NCBI GenBank assembly: GCA_005885325.1
Contig: VAYX01000029.1
Location: forward strand, 1-12,349
Length of the DNA stretch: 12,349 bases
DNA from: Actinomycetota bacterium
Lineage (GTDB): Bacteria; Actinomycetota; UBA4738; HRBIN12
Reading direction: 5' to 3'
The first letter of the stretch is position 1; each line of letters opens with the position of its first letter. The position numbers and the translations under genes were made by a program. Shown in pieces: positions 6,316 to 12,349 of the stretch. Under the pieces are notes generated by a model. The model did not search any database and was not told the DNA's origin. It worked only from the letters and a program-made list of their open reading frames with translations.

Positions 6316-7137
6316 GTGGAGACGCCGAAAGGACCCGGGCAAGTCAGGCGGATGGGCCGGCTCACCGAGCCGACCGAAGAGGGGCTCCTCACCTACGGCG
6401 AGTACCTGAGGATCCCAGAGCTCCTGTCGCTCCAGCAGCTTCGATCCGATCCGCCGGTGCACGATGAGCACCTGTTCATCGTGGTCCATCAGGCGTACGA
6501 GCTGTGGTTCAAGCAGCTGCTGTTCGAGCTGGGATCGATCCGGGACCGGATGATCGGCGACGAGCCGGAGCGTGCCCGTCACGAGCTGACGAGGATCCAC
6601 GCCATCGAGCGGGTCCTGATCGAGCACATCGAGGTGCTCCAGACGATGACACCGCAGGACTTCCTGGCGTTCCGGACCCACCTCGCGCCGGCGTCGGGCT
6701 TCCAGTCGGTGCAGTTCCGGGAGATCGAGTTCGTGTCGGGGCTGAAGGATGCGCGATACATCGAGGACCTGGCGTCCTCGCCGGAGGAACGCGCTCGGTT
6801 GGAGCGGCGCCTGGAGGAGCCCACGATGTGGGACGGCTTTCGCTCGCTGCTCGAGGCGAACGGGCTGCCCATGCCCGCCGACGATGCGGAGGCCCGCCGG
6901 AGCAGCCTGCTCAGGATGGCGAGGGAGCCCGCGTTCGCAGCGCTGTTCGCGGTCTCCGAAGGGCTGCTCGACCACGACGAGTCCTTCGCCATCTGGCGGA
7001 GCCATCACGTCCTGATGGTCGAGCGAGAGATCGGGGCCAAGCGGGGCACCGGAGGCTCGAGCGGGGTCCCGTACCTGCGGACGACGCTCGGCAAGCGGTT
7101 CTTCCCCGAGCTGTGGGAGCTGCGGAGCTACCTGTAG
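6316..7137 (+). CDS. kynA: Tryptophan 2,3-dioxygenase
   Basis: 273 aa, cytoplasmic heme enzyme that converts L-tryptophan and O2 to N-formylkynurenine, the first step of the kynurenine pathway. Conserved features are LTYGEYL (25-31), LFIVVHQAYELWFK (53-66) with the substrate-site His58, FRTHLAPASGFQSVQFR (119-135) with Arg120, and HHVLMVEREIG (230-240) whose His231 matches the proximal heme ligand. KRGTGGSSG (242-250) closes the active site. The length fits bacterial TDOs (about 270-300), and no segment appears to be missing. GTG 6316 is chosen because the TAGAAT -10 box ends 6 bases upstream. No kynureninase or formamidase gene is in the window, so the pathway partners must lie elsewhere. 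The downstream ACT-domain gene has its own promoter. Confidence 0.95.
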   Translation: METPKGPGQVRRMGRLTEPTEEGLLTYGEYLRIPELLSLQQLRSDPPVHDEHLFIVVHQAYELWFKQLLFELGSIRDRMIGDEPERARHELTRIHAIERVLIEHIEVLQTMTPQDFLAFRTHLAPASGFQSVQFREIEFVSGLKDARYIEDLASSPEERARLERRLEEPTMWDGFRSLLEANGLPMPADDAEARRSSLLRMAREPAFAALFAVSEGLLDHDESFAIWRSHHVLMVEREIGAKRGTGGSSGVPYLRTTLGKRFFPELWELRSYL

Positions 7138-7172
7138 CGCCGATCGCCGGCGTTGGGTGCGGGGCATCGGGA

Positions 7173-7225
7173 TTGACCCGACAGCCCGATGAGGAGTAGA
7201 CCGACGCCATAGACGGAAGGGAGGT
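7173..7225 (+). promoter_or_regulatory. Putative promoter and strong Shine-Dalgarno of the ACT-domain gene
   Basis: TTGACC (7173-7178), an 18-base spacer and TAGACC (7197-7202) form a good sigma-70-type promoter. Transcription would start near 7209, giving a leader of about 20 bases that contains GGAGGT (7220-7225), 5 bases before ATG 7231. The gene is thus probably transcribed apart from kynA. Confidence 0.6.
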
Positions 7226-7230
7226 GGTCC

Positions 7231-7614
7231 ATGGCCAAGGACCTCACGGTATCGCTGGAGGACCGGCCGGGGACGCTCGCGGACCTCGGTGAGGCTCTGG
7301 GCAAGGCCGGCATCAACATCGAGGGGATCTGCGGATTCGGCGTCGAGGGACGCGGCATCATCCACGTCCTGGTGGAGGATGCCGCGGCGGCGCGGAAGGC
7401 CCTCGAGGGGGCCGGGATCAAGGTCGAGGGCGAGGCCGATCCGATCGTCGCCGAGGTGGCCGGCAGGGCGGACAAGCCCGGAGAGCTCGGCAAGATGGCA
7501 CGGGCGATCGCGAACGCGGGGGTCAACGTCCAGGCGATGTACATGGCGACGCATGACCGCGGCGTGATCGTGACGACCGACAACGAGAAGGCTCGCAAGG
7601 CCCTCGGGAGGTAG
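7231..7614 (+). CDS. Tandem ACT-domain protein
   Basis: 127 aa made of two ACT ligand-binding domains and nothing else. The first starts LTVSLEDRPGTLADLGEAL with GINIEGI (residues 5-35, domain about 3-66). The second has ADKPGELGKMARAIANAG with VNVQAMY (80-104, domain about 71-125). The DRPG/DKPG turns followed by an amphipathic helix and a GhNh strand are the ACT signature; these domains usually bind amino acids and regulate metabolism. No catalytic or DNA-binding part is present, so it is a stand-alone sensor or a protein-interaction regulator. Its ligand is unknown. Its position after kynA makes an aromatic amino acid possible, but that rests on position only. The strong Shine-Dalgarno and separate promoter suggest good expression. 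Confidence 0.88.
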   Translation: MAKDLTVSLEDRPGTLADLGEALGKAGINIEGICGFGVEGRGIIHVLVEDAAAARKALEGAGIKVEGEADPIVAEVAGRADKPGELGKMARAIANAGVNVQAMYMATHDRGVIVTTDNEKARKALGR

Positions 7615-7639
7615 CGCCCCCGTCCGGCCGGAAAGCATC

Positions 7640-7678
7640 GGAGGCGGCTCCCACGGGAGCCGCCTCCGCTTGTTGTTG
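7640..7678 (+). terminator. Intrinsic terminator after the ACT-domain gene
   Basis: The arms 7640-7652 and 7655-7667 are perfectly complementary (13 bp; in RNA probably 12 bp with a CACG loop), followed by a T-rich stretch (gcttgttgttg, 7668-7678). It lies 25 bases after the ACT stop and just before the end of the convergent glcF gene, so it separates the two transcription units. The arms share an identical 9-base core (gcggctccc / gggagccgc) with the hairpin at 3581-3613. Confidence 0.8.
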
Positions 7679-7686
7679 AGGGTGGA

Positions 7687-9006
7687 TCAGCGATCGTCCG
7701 CCCGCGCGTCCGCGGCCGCGTACGCGCGATCGAGCAGCTCGACGGGGTGCAGCACCTCGAGCCGCCGGCCCGCGTTCCGCAGGCCGGCGGCGATCTGCAT
7801 GGTGCAGCCGGGGTTGGCCGACGCCACGATGGTCGCCTCGGTCGATGCGATCGAGGCGGCCTTCTGCTCCATCAGCCGATCCGACATGTCCGGCTCGAGC
7901 ACGTTGTACAGGCCGGCCGCGCCGCAGCACCGGTCGCCGTCGGGGACCTCGGCGATCTCCACGCCGGGGATCAGCCGGAGCACCGCGCGGGGTTGCTCCT
8001 TGATCCGCTGGGCCCGGAGGGCGTGGCAGGCGTCGTGATACGCCACACGGATCGGGCCTTCGCCCGCCGGCCCGTGGCCCGGACGCTCGACGCCCTGTTC
8101 ATCGAGGAACTCCATAAGGTCGCGGACACGCGCCGAAAAGGCCGTGGCCTCCTCGCCGCCCAAGAGGTCGCCGTACTCCTTCACGTGCGCGCCGCACCCG
8201 GCGGCGGCGACCACCACCCAGTCGGCGTCCCGAAAGGCCGCGAGGTTCCGCCGGGCCAGCTTCCGCGCCGTGCTCAGCCGTCCGTTGTGCGCCTGAAGCG
8301 CGCCACAGCACACCTGATGGCGAGGAGCGATCACCCGCCAGCCATTGCGGGCCAGCACCCGGACGGTGGCCCGATTCGCGGGCCGGTACCACTGGTCCTG
8401 GACGCACCCGGTAACGAGGGCCACCGTTCCCTTCGCCGGTCCCTCCGGCTCCGTCGTCCTTGCCACGCGGCGGCCGGGGCCGCCCCCGGGCACCAACGTG
8501 CGTACGCGCTTGCGGAGGAATGGGCGCGCGAGTGGCGTGAGCCGCCTTCCGAGCGACAGCACCCATCGCCGCCGGAGGACGACGCTCAGGCCGAGCCACC
8601 GCACGAACCGGGCCCGGCGGGTGCGCAGCGGCTCGATCTGCACCCTGGCCCGCTCCATCATCCGGCCGAACGGGACGTGCGACGGGCAGACGTCCTCGCA
8701 GGCCCGGCACTCCAGACACAGGTCCATGAACCGGGCGAACGTCGCATCGACGTTCGCCCGGCCATCGGCCACGGCCCGCATGGCGGCGATCCGCCCCCGA
8801 GGCGATGCCGACTCCTCACCGGTCAACCGGTAGGTCGGGCAGTGTGGAAGGCACAGCCCACAGGCCACGCAGGTGGCCAGGTCGTCGTCGGAGGGGGCAT
8901 CGCCCGGCCGCCAGTTCGCCGCCAAGCCCACCGGGCCGATGAACCGGGTCCCCTCGGGCATGACGGCTCCCAGGGGAGGCTCGACCCCCTCGCCGAAGCC
9001 CGCCAA
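7687..9006 (-). CDS. glcF: Glycolate oxidase iron-sulfur subunit
   Basis: 439 aa Fe-S subunit of the GlcDEF complex that passes electrons from glycolate oxidation to the respiratory chain. Two 4Fe-4S motifs are intact: C46, C49, C52, C56 (CVACGLCLPHCP) and C97, C100, C103, C107 (CLECRACEDVCP). Two CCG domains follow: the first with C201, C233-C234 and C271, the second with HDACH (324-328), C360-C361 and C401. The start is TTG at 9006, because a strong GGGGAGGG (9021-9014) lies 7 bases upstream and the glcE stop is one base away, implying coupled translation. GTG 9045 would overlap glcE by 38 bases without a good Shine-Dalgarno, and ATG 8961 is a possible shorter start. The family also includes D-lactate dehydrogenase subunits, so glycolate is likely but not proven. 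Last gene of the operon, ending before the convergent terminator. Confidence 0.9.
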   Translation of the reverse strand: MAGFGEGVEPPLGAVMPEGTRFIGPVGLAANWRPGDAPSDDDLATCVACGLCLPHCPTYRLTGEESASPRGRIAAMRAVADGRANVDATFARFMDLCLECRACEDVCPSHVPFGRMMERARVQIEPLRTRRARFVRWLGLSVVLRRRWVLSLGRRLTPLARPFLRKRVRTLVPGGGPGRRVARTTEPEGPAKGTVALVTGCVQDQWYRPANRATVRVLARNGWRVIAPRHQVCCGALQAHNGRLSTARKLARRNLAAFRDADWVVVAAAGCGAHVKEYGDLLGGEEATAFSARVRDLMEFLDEQGVERPGHGPAGEGPIRVAYHDACHALRAQRIKEQPRAVLRLIPGVEIAEVPDGDRCCGAAGLYNVLEPDMSDRLMEQKAASIASTEATIVASANPGCTMQIAAGLRNAGRRLEVLHPVELLDRAYAAADARADDR

Positions 9007-9007
9007 C

Positions 9008-10084
9008 TCAGATCCCTCCCCAGAACCGCCCGGGCGCCAGGACACCTGCCGGATCGAAGGACGCCTTCAAGCGACGGTGAACGTCCAGGCCCGGGGGGAC
9101 GTCGTTCCCCAGCCCTCCCGGGCCCTTGACCACCGGCGCGATCCCGCCGAGGGCACGAGCCCTTGTCCGGAGGGCCTCCAGGTCGCCGTCAGACGAGGAG
9201 AGCCCGACCCAGGCGATCCCCACGCCGAGGAGCGCACCCCAGGACCCGAGATGGGGACCCGGGAGATCGTGGAATGGCCGTGTCAGGAACTCCGCCAGCC
9301 GGGAAGGAGGCACGGCCGCCTCGGCGATCACGGCGCTCGCCTCCCACGGCCGTTCGAAAGGGAACGCGCCCTCCTCGGTCACGACGGTGACCGGCGCCAC
9401 CCGGTCCGTGGCCTCGACCTGGCGTTCCGTCTCTTCCGGCCATCCCTCCAGCCGAAGTTCCACGACCTCGGGCATGGCCAGCACGGCGGTCGGGCCCGGA
9501 ACCGCGTCGAGCAGGCGCCGGCCGACCTCCAGACCTCCCGCCACCCTGACGGATCGCCGGGATCGCGGCCGCGGCCGGACCTTCAGGGCGACCTGCACGA
9601 TCACCCCGAGGGTCCCGAGCGAGCCGGTCATCAGCTTGTGGAGGTCGTATCCGGTGACGCTCTTCACCGTCCGGGCGCCGCTCCTCACCAGCCGGCCGTC
9701 GCCGGTCACGACCTCCATCTCGATCACGGTGTCGCGGATGGGACCGACCCGCAGGCGCCTCGGCGAGGTGGCCGCCGCCGCGATCACACCACCCACCGTG
9801 GCGCGCGGCGGCGCATCGCACGGCCACTCCTGGCCTCCGTCCCACAGGATGCGGTCGAGCTCCCCGACCCGCATCCCCGCCTCGACCACGGCGATCATCT
9901 CCGCGGGCTCGTAGGCCACGAGCCCGTCGAGCTGGGTCGTCCACAGCTCGGCGTCCACCTCGCAGGGCTCTCCCTTGTCGACGTGGGTCCGCCCACCCAC
10001 CACGAGCAACCGCTTGCGGTCGGCGGTCGCCTGGCGGAGCGCCTTGGCGACCTCCAGCTTGTCCATGGGATGGATCAGATCCAC
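9008..10084 (-). CDS. glcE: Glycolate oxidase FAD-binding subunit
   Basis: 358 aa FAD-binding subunit, homologous to the N-terminal half of GlcD and required for the complex. FAD-binding (PCMH) features are VGGRTHVDKG (29-38), RATVGGVIAAAA (94-105) and YDLHKLMTGSLGTLGVI (146-162). The conserved C-terminal end is FDPAGVLAPGRFW. GTG 10084 is chosen because GGAGG lies 4 bases upstream and because the family usually begins a few residues before the P-x-x-x-E-V-A-x-A-L helix (here HPMDKLEVAKAL). That gives a 10-base overlap with glcD. ATG 10066, 8 bases after the glcD stop but with no Shine-Dalgarno, is the alternative (352 aa). The long open frame upstream to 10585 lies inside glcD and is not coding. 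Confidence 0.88.
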   Translation of the reverse strand: MDLIHPMDKLEVAKALRQATADRKRLLVVGGRTHVDKGEPCEVDAELWTTQLDGLVAYEPAEMIAVVEAGMRVGELDRILWDGGQEWPCDAPPRATVGGVIAAAATSPRRLRVGPIRDTVIEMEVVTGDGRLVRSGARTVKSVTGYDLHKLMTGSLGTLGVIVQVALKVRPRPRSRRSVRVAGGLEVGRRLLDAVPGPTAVLAMPEVVELRLEGWPEETERQVEATDRVAPVTVVTEEGAFPFERPWEASAVIAEAAVPPSRLAEFLTRPFHDLPGPHLGSWGALLGVGIAWVGLSSSDGDLEALRTRARALGGIAPVVKGPGGLGNDVPPGLDVHRRLKASFDPAGVLAPGRFWGGI

Positions 10085-11538
10085 GATCCCTCCGGGATGC
10101 TCTGGGCGGCCTGCGCCGCATCCGTCCCCCGGGCCATGGCGAAGTCGCCGCACCGTGCGCCGGCCGGCAGCACCTTGTGCGGGTTCATCCGGCCCTCGGG
10201 ATCGAAGGCCGCGCGGACGCAGGCTTGAGCGCCGAGGTCGACCTCGGAGAACATGAGCGGCATGAAGTCCCGCTTCTCCAGCCCGATGCCGTGTTCGCCA
10301 CTGAGCGAGCCGCCATTGTTCACGCAGAGCCGAACGATCTGCTCGCTGGCCGAGAGGACCCGTTCCAGGGTCCCGGGGATCCGCCGGTCGAACGAGAGCA
10401 ACGGATGCAGGTTCCCGTCGCCGGCGTGGAAGACGTTCGTCACGATGATGTCGTGCCGGCCGGCGATCTCGTACACGCCGGCCAGGACGTCCACGAGCTT
10501 CGAGCGCGGCACCACGCAATCGTGGAGGTGATAGTGCGGTGCGATCTGCGCGACCGCTCCGAACGCGCTCTTCCTTCCCTTCCACAACAATGCCCGTTCG
10601 GCATCGTCCGCGGCCACGCGGATGGTGCGGACGCCGTGGTCGCGGGCGGCGTTCTCCACGGCGCGGGACTGTGCCTCGACGGCCTCGGGGAGCCCGTCCA
10701 CCTCCACCAGGAGCACCGCGGCGGCGTCGGTCGGGTAGCCGGCGTGGGCGAAACTTTCGGCCGCCACGATGATGCCGTGATCCATCATCTCCACGGCCGC
10801 GGGCACGACACCCCCCGCGATGATGGAGGAGACGGTTGCCGCGCAGTCCTTCACGGCGCTGAAATCGAGCAGCATCGTTCGCACCGCGGGTGGCTCGGGT
10901 GTGAGGCGTACGCAGGCACCGACGACGATCCCCAGCGTTCCCTCGGACCCGATGAGGATCCCCCGGAGGTCGTAACCGGGGGCCTCGGGAGCTTCGGAGC
11001 CGAACCGCTCAACCGTCCCGTCGGGGAGCACGACGTCCACGGCCAGCACATGGCTCGAGGTGACACCGTACGCGAGACAGTGCGGGCCGCCGGCGTTCGT
11101 GTTGACGTTCCCCCCGATCGAGCAGGTCTGCTGCGACGAGGGATCGGGGGCGTAGGTGAACCCGAGCGGCGCGACGGCGTTCGCCAGATCGAGGTTCAGG
11201 ACGCCGGGCTCCACCCACGCCAGGCGATCTTCCGGCCGGACCTCGAGGATCCGGTCCATCTTCGACGTCACCACGACCAGCGCGTCGCCGATCGGCGTCG
11301 CCCCTCCGGCCAGGCCCGTGCCGGAGCCGCGCGGCACGACCGGCAGGGCGTGCCGCGCGGCCACCTGCATGCACGCGACCACGTCCTCGACCGTGTGGGG
11401 GAAGGCGACGAGGGCACATCCGCCCTCCACCATCGCGGCGTCCCTGGCGTACAGGGTGAGGGCGAGCGGATCGGAGAGGACCTCGGTGGTTCCGAGGGCT
11501 TCCTCCAGCTCGCGGCGGGCCGCATCGACATCGGCCAT
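10075..11538 (-). CDS. glcD: Glycolate oxidase catalytic FAD subunit
   Basis: 487 aa, close to the about 500 aa of typical GlcD. It oxidises a 2-hydroxy acid (glycolate to glyoxylate; D-lactate is possible) on FAD. The FAD-binding_4 domain has FPHTVEDVV (46-54), PRGSGTGLAGGA (69-80), IGGNVNTNAGGPH (141-153) and GSEGTLGIV (197-205). The C-terminal oxidase domain has ERALLWKGRK (314-323), FHAGDGNLHP (370-379) with the His residues used in catalysis and metal binding in this family, and GEHGIGLEKRDF (414-425). All landmarks are present and in order. ATG 11538 fits the family N-terminus (REELEEALG-like start). No Shine-Dalgarno is seen; a TAGCCT box lies 12 bases upstream. It heads the glcDEF operon and follows the rhodanese gene by 50 bases. 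Confidence 0.93.
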   Translation of the reverse strand: MADVDAARRELEEALGTTEVLSDPLALTLYARDAAMVEGGCALVAFPHTVEDVVACMQVAARHALPVVPRGSGTGLAGGATPIGDALVVVTSKMDRILEVRPEDRLAWVEPGVLNLDLANAVAPLGFTYAPDPSSQQTCSIGGNVNTNAGGPHCLAYGVTSSHVLAVDVVLPDGTVERFGSEAPEAPGYDLRGILIGSEGTLGIVVGACVRLTPEPPAVRTMLLDFSAVKDCAATVSSIIAGGVVPAAVEMMDHGIIVAAESFAHAGYPTDAAAVLLVEVDGLPEAVEAQSRAVENAARDHGVRTIRVAADDAERALLWKGRKSAFGAVAQIAPHYHLHDCVVPRSKLVDVLAGVYEIAGRHDIIVTNVFHAGDGNLHPLLSFDRRIPGTLERVLSASEQIVRLCVNNGGSLSGEHGIGLEKRDFMPLMFSEVDLGAQACVRAAFDPEGRMNPHKVLPAGARCGDFAMARGTDAAQAAQSIPEGSWI

Positions 11539-11550
11539 GGCGACCGGGAC

Positions 11551-11556
11551 AGGCTA
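11551..11556 (-). promoter_or_regulatory. Possible -10 box before glcD
   Basis: Read on the minus strand, TAGCCT (TANNNT) lies 12 bases before the glcD ATG, giving a predicted leader of about 5 bases and no Shine-Dalgarno. No clear -35 is present, so this is a weak call; glcD could instead be read through from the rhodanese gene. Confidence 0.3.
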
Positions 11557-11588
11557 GCGCGCGAGGAAGGGGGATGTGGCTCGGCCGG

Positions 11589-11933
11589 TCAGGCGACCGT
11601 GCCGGGTTCCCCGTCGGGGGTGGTGAACGGCAGCCCTTGGCGCTCCCACTCCTCCATCCCGCCTTCCAGGTTGAAGGCCTGGAACCCCCGCGCCTGGAGC
11701 ATGAGCGCCGCCAGCTCGCTCCGGTTGCCGGAGCGGCAGACGACGACGACGGGCTTGCCGGGGTCCAGGCCGGCCGTCTCGCCCGCCATGATCGTGTTGA
11801 GCGGGATGTGGACGGCGCCCTCGACCCGTCCGGCGTTCCACTCGTAGGGCTCGCGGCAGTCGACCAGCTGGATCTCGGCCAGCCGCTCGTACGCACCCTT
11901 CGGGGTGGTCAGGTCCGTCCGTACGTCGCTCAT
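11589..11933 (-). CDS. Single-domain rhodanese-like sulfurtransferase
   Basis: 114 aa cytoplasmic rhodanese, the size of one catalytic domain. The active-site loop is CRSGNRS (66-72) with the persulfide-forming Cys66. Other family marks are LVDCREPYEWNAGRVEGAVHIP (CREPYE at 26-31, HIP at 42-44), and the C-terminal NLEGGMEEWERQGLP (88-102). It would move sulfane sulfur from a donor such as thiosulfate or a persulfide to a thiol acceptor. ATG 11933 is chosen because the conserved region starts about 20 residues later and a TAGCAT box lies 11 bases upstream. The in-frame extension to 12026 has no family sequence and overlaps the macro-domain gene. It precedes glcD by 50 bases; a shared function with glycolate oxidation is not evident. 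Confidence 0.92.
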   Translation of the reverse strand: MSDVRTDLTTPKGAYERLAEIQLVDCREPYEWNAGRVEGAVHIPLNTIMAGETAGLDPGKPVVVVCRSGNRSELAALMLQARGFQAFNLEGGMEEWERQGLPFTTPDGEPGTVA

Positions 11934-11944
11934 CGCAGGTGCGA

Positions 11945-11950
11945 ATGCTA
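11945..11950 (-). promoter_or_regulatory. Possible -10 box before the rhodanese gene
   Basis: Minus-strand TAGCAT (TANNNT) lies 11 bases before the ATG at 11933, predicting a leader of about 5 bases. There is no Shine-Dalgarno and no good -35. Weak call, supported by the similar layout at glcD. Confidence 0.3.
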
Positions 11951-11982
11951 GCAGCGTGGTCCTCGATGGGGACCGCCCTGCT

Positions 11983-12349
11983 TCAGGTGGCCTCGGACAG
12001 CGCGTCCTCGAAGGCCCGGAAGGCATCCTCGCCGAACAGGACGAACCGGACCTCCTCGACCTTCGTGTTCGACCCGATCACCGCGCGTACGGCCACGGGG
12101 GCCGCGAGCTCGACGGGATAGCCGTAGACCCCCGTGGAGATGGCGGGGAACGCGACCGACCTCGCCCCCAGCTCGTCGGCCACCCGGAGGGCCTCCGTGT
12201 GGCAACTGGCCAGCAGGGCCGAGCGGTCCTCGGACTTGGAGAAGACCGGGCCAACCGTGTGGATCACCCACCTCGCCGGCAGGTTGCCTGCAGAGGTCGC
12301 CACGGCTTTCCCCGTGGGGAGCCCCTCCGGATGGGCCGTGCGCCGGATC
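11983..12349 (-). CDS. Macro-domain protein, 5'-partial (C-terminal part)
   Basis: 121 residues are visible; the gene enters from beyond base 12349, since its frame stays open and homologous to the window edge. Macro domains bind ADP-ribose, and several of the YmdB-like type hydrolyse O-acetyl-ADP-ribose or ADP-ribosylated protein. Visible features are GLPTGKAVATSAGNLPA (from 12324 downward), RWVIHTVGPVF, the helix with LLASCHTEALRVADELG, and the ligand-loop motif SVAFPAISTGVYGYP, which closes over the ribose phosphates. The normal C-terminal strand and helix (VRFVLFGEDAFRAFEDAL) precede TGA. An internal GTG at 12303 is not the true start, because conserved sequence lies upstream of it. The catalytic Asn/Asp region of the N-terminus is outside the window. 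It ends 49 bases before the rhodanese start, on the same strand. Confidence 0.9.
   Translation of the reverse strand, partial: IRRTAHPEGLPTGKAVATSAGNLPARWVIHTVGPVFSKSEDRSALLASCHTEALRVADELGARSVAFPAISTGVYGYPVELAAPVAVRAVIGSNTKVEEVRFVLFGEDAFRAFEDALSEAT

Noticed and set aside
7747..9129. Plus-strand open frames over glcF and glcE, up to 460 codons
   Set aside because: They are antisense to cysteine-motif-rich glcF and to glcE, with Pro/Arg/His-rich translations and no domain.
10085..10585. Extension of the glcE frame upstream
   Set aside because: It lies fully inside glcD, whose conserved motifs are read in another frame; the extra sequence has no FAD-domain homology.
1..12349. CRISPR array, tRNA/rRNA genes, IS elements, phage or toxin-antitoxin genes
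   Set aside because: No regularly spaced repeats, no tRNA cloverleaf or rRNA-like sequence, and no transposase or integrase motifs were seen on either strand.

Overview
The window is a high-GC chromosomal fragment. Several things suggest an actinobacterium (Actinomycetota), probably from an environmental or metagenomic assembly: strong G/C at third codon positions, frequent GTG/TTG starts, and several genes whose start codon lies a few bases after a TANNNT -10 box, which is the leaderless-mRNA layout. The genes also resemble actinobacterial families. The exact class cannot be fixed from sequence alone.

Left part (1-5618, + strand): a molybdenum hydroxylase locus of the aerobic CO-dehydrogenase-like (Cox, form II-like) type. 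It holds the 3' part of a CoxL-like large subunit, an ATGA-overlapping CoxM-like FAD subunit, an MscS-type channel with its own promoter, a DoxX-family membrane protein, a CoxD/MoxR-type AAA+ ATPase and a CoxE-like VWA protein. In known cox loci the last two act in maturation of the molybdenum enzyme. The small 2Fe-2S subunit is not visible and would be expected upstream. The locus carries three irregularities. CoxL has a deletion with frameshift at about 376/378. The AAA+ ATPase lacks about 20 residues that should contain sensor 1 and the arginine finger, at about 4135/4136. The VWA gene has no good start codon near where its family homology begins.

Middle (5619-7680, + strand): a small secreted protein of unknown function, tryptophan 2,3-dioxygenase (kynA) with a clear leaderless promoter, and a tandem-ACT-domain protein with its own promoter and Shine-Dalgarno. 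A hairpin terminator with a T-rich tail closes this block.

Right part (7687-12349, - strand, convergent with the middle block): a complete glcD-glcE-glcF set (glycolate oxidase-type FAD/FAD/Fe-S oxidoreductase) with tightly coupled starts. It is preceded by a single-domain rhodanese and, at the window edge, the C-terminal part of a macro-domain protein.

No rRNA, tRNA, CRISPR array, insertion sequence, attachment site or phage gene was found. No stretch longer than about 120 bases lacks a gene. I do not see a clearly novel system. The points most worth a second look are the lesions in the Cox locus, the MscS/DoxX genes inserted into it, and the hairpin that abuts the AAA+ ATPase promoter.
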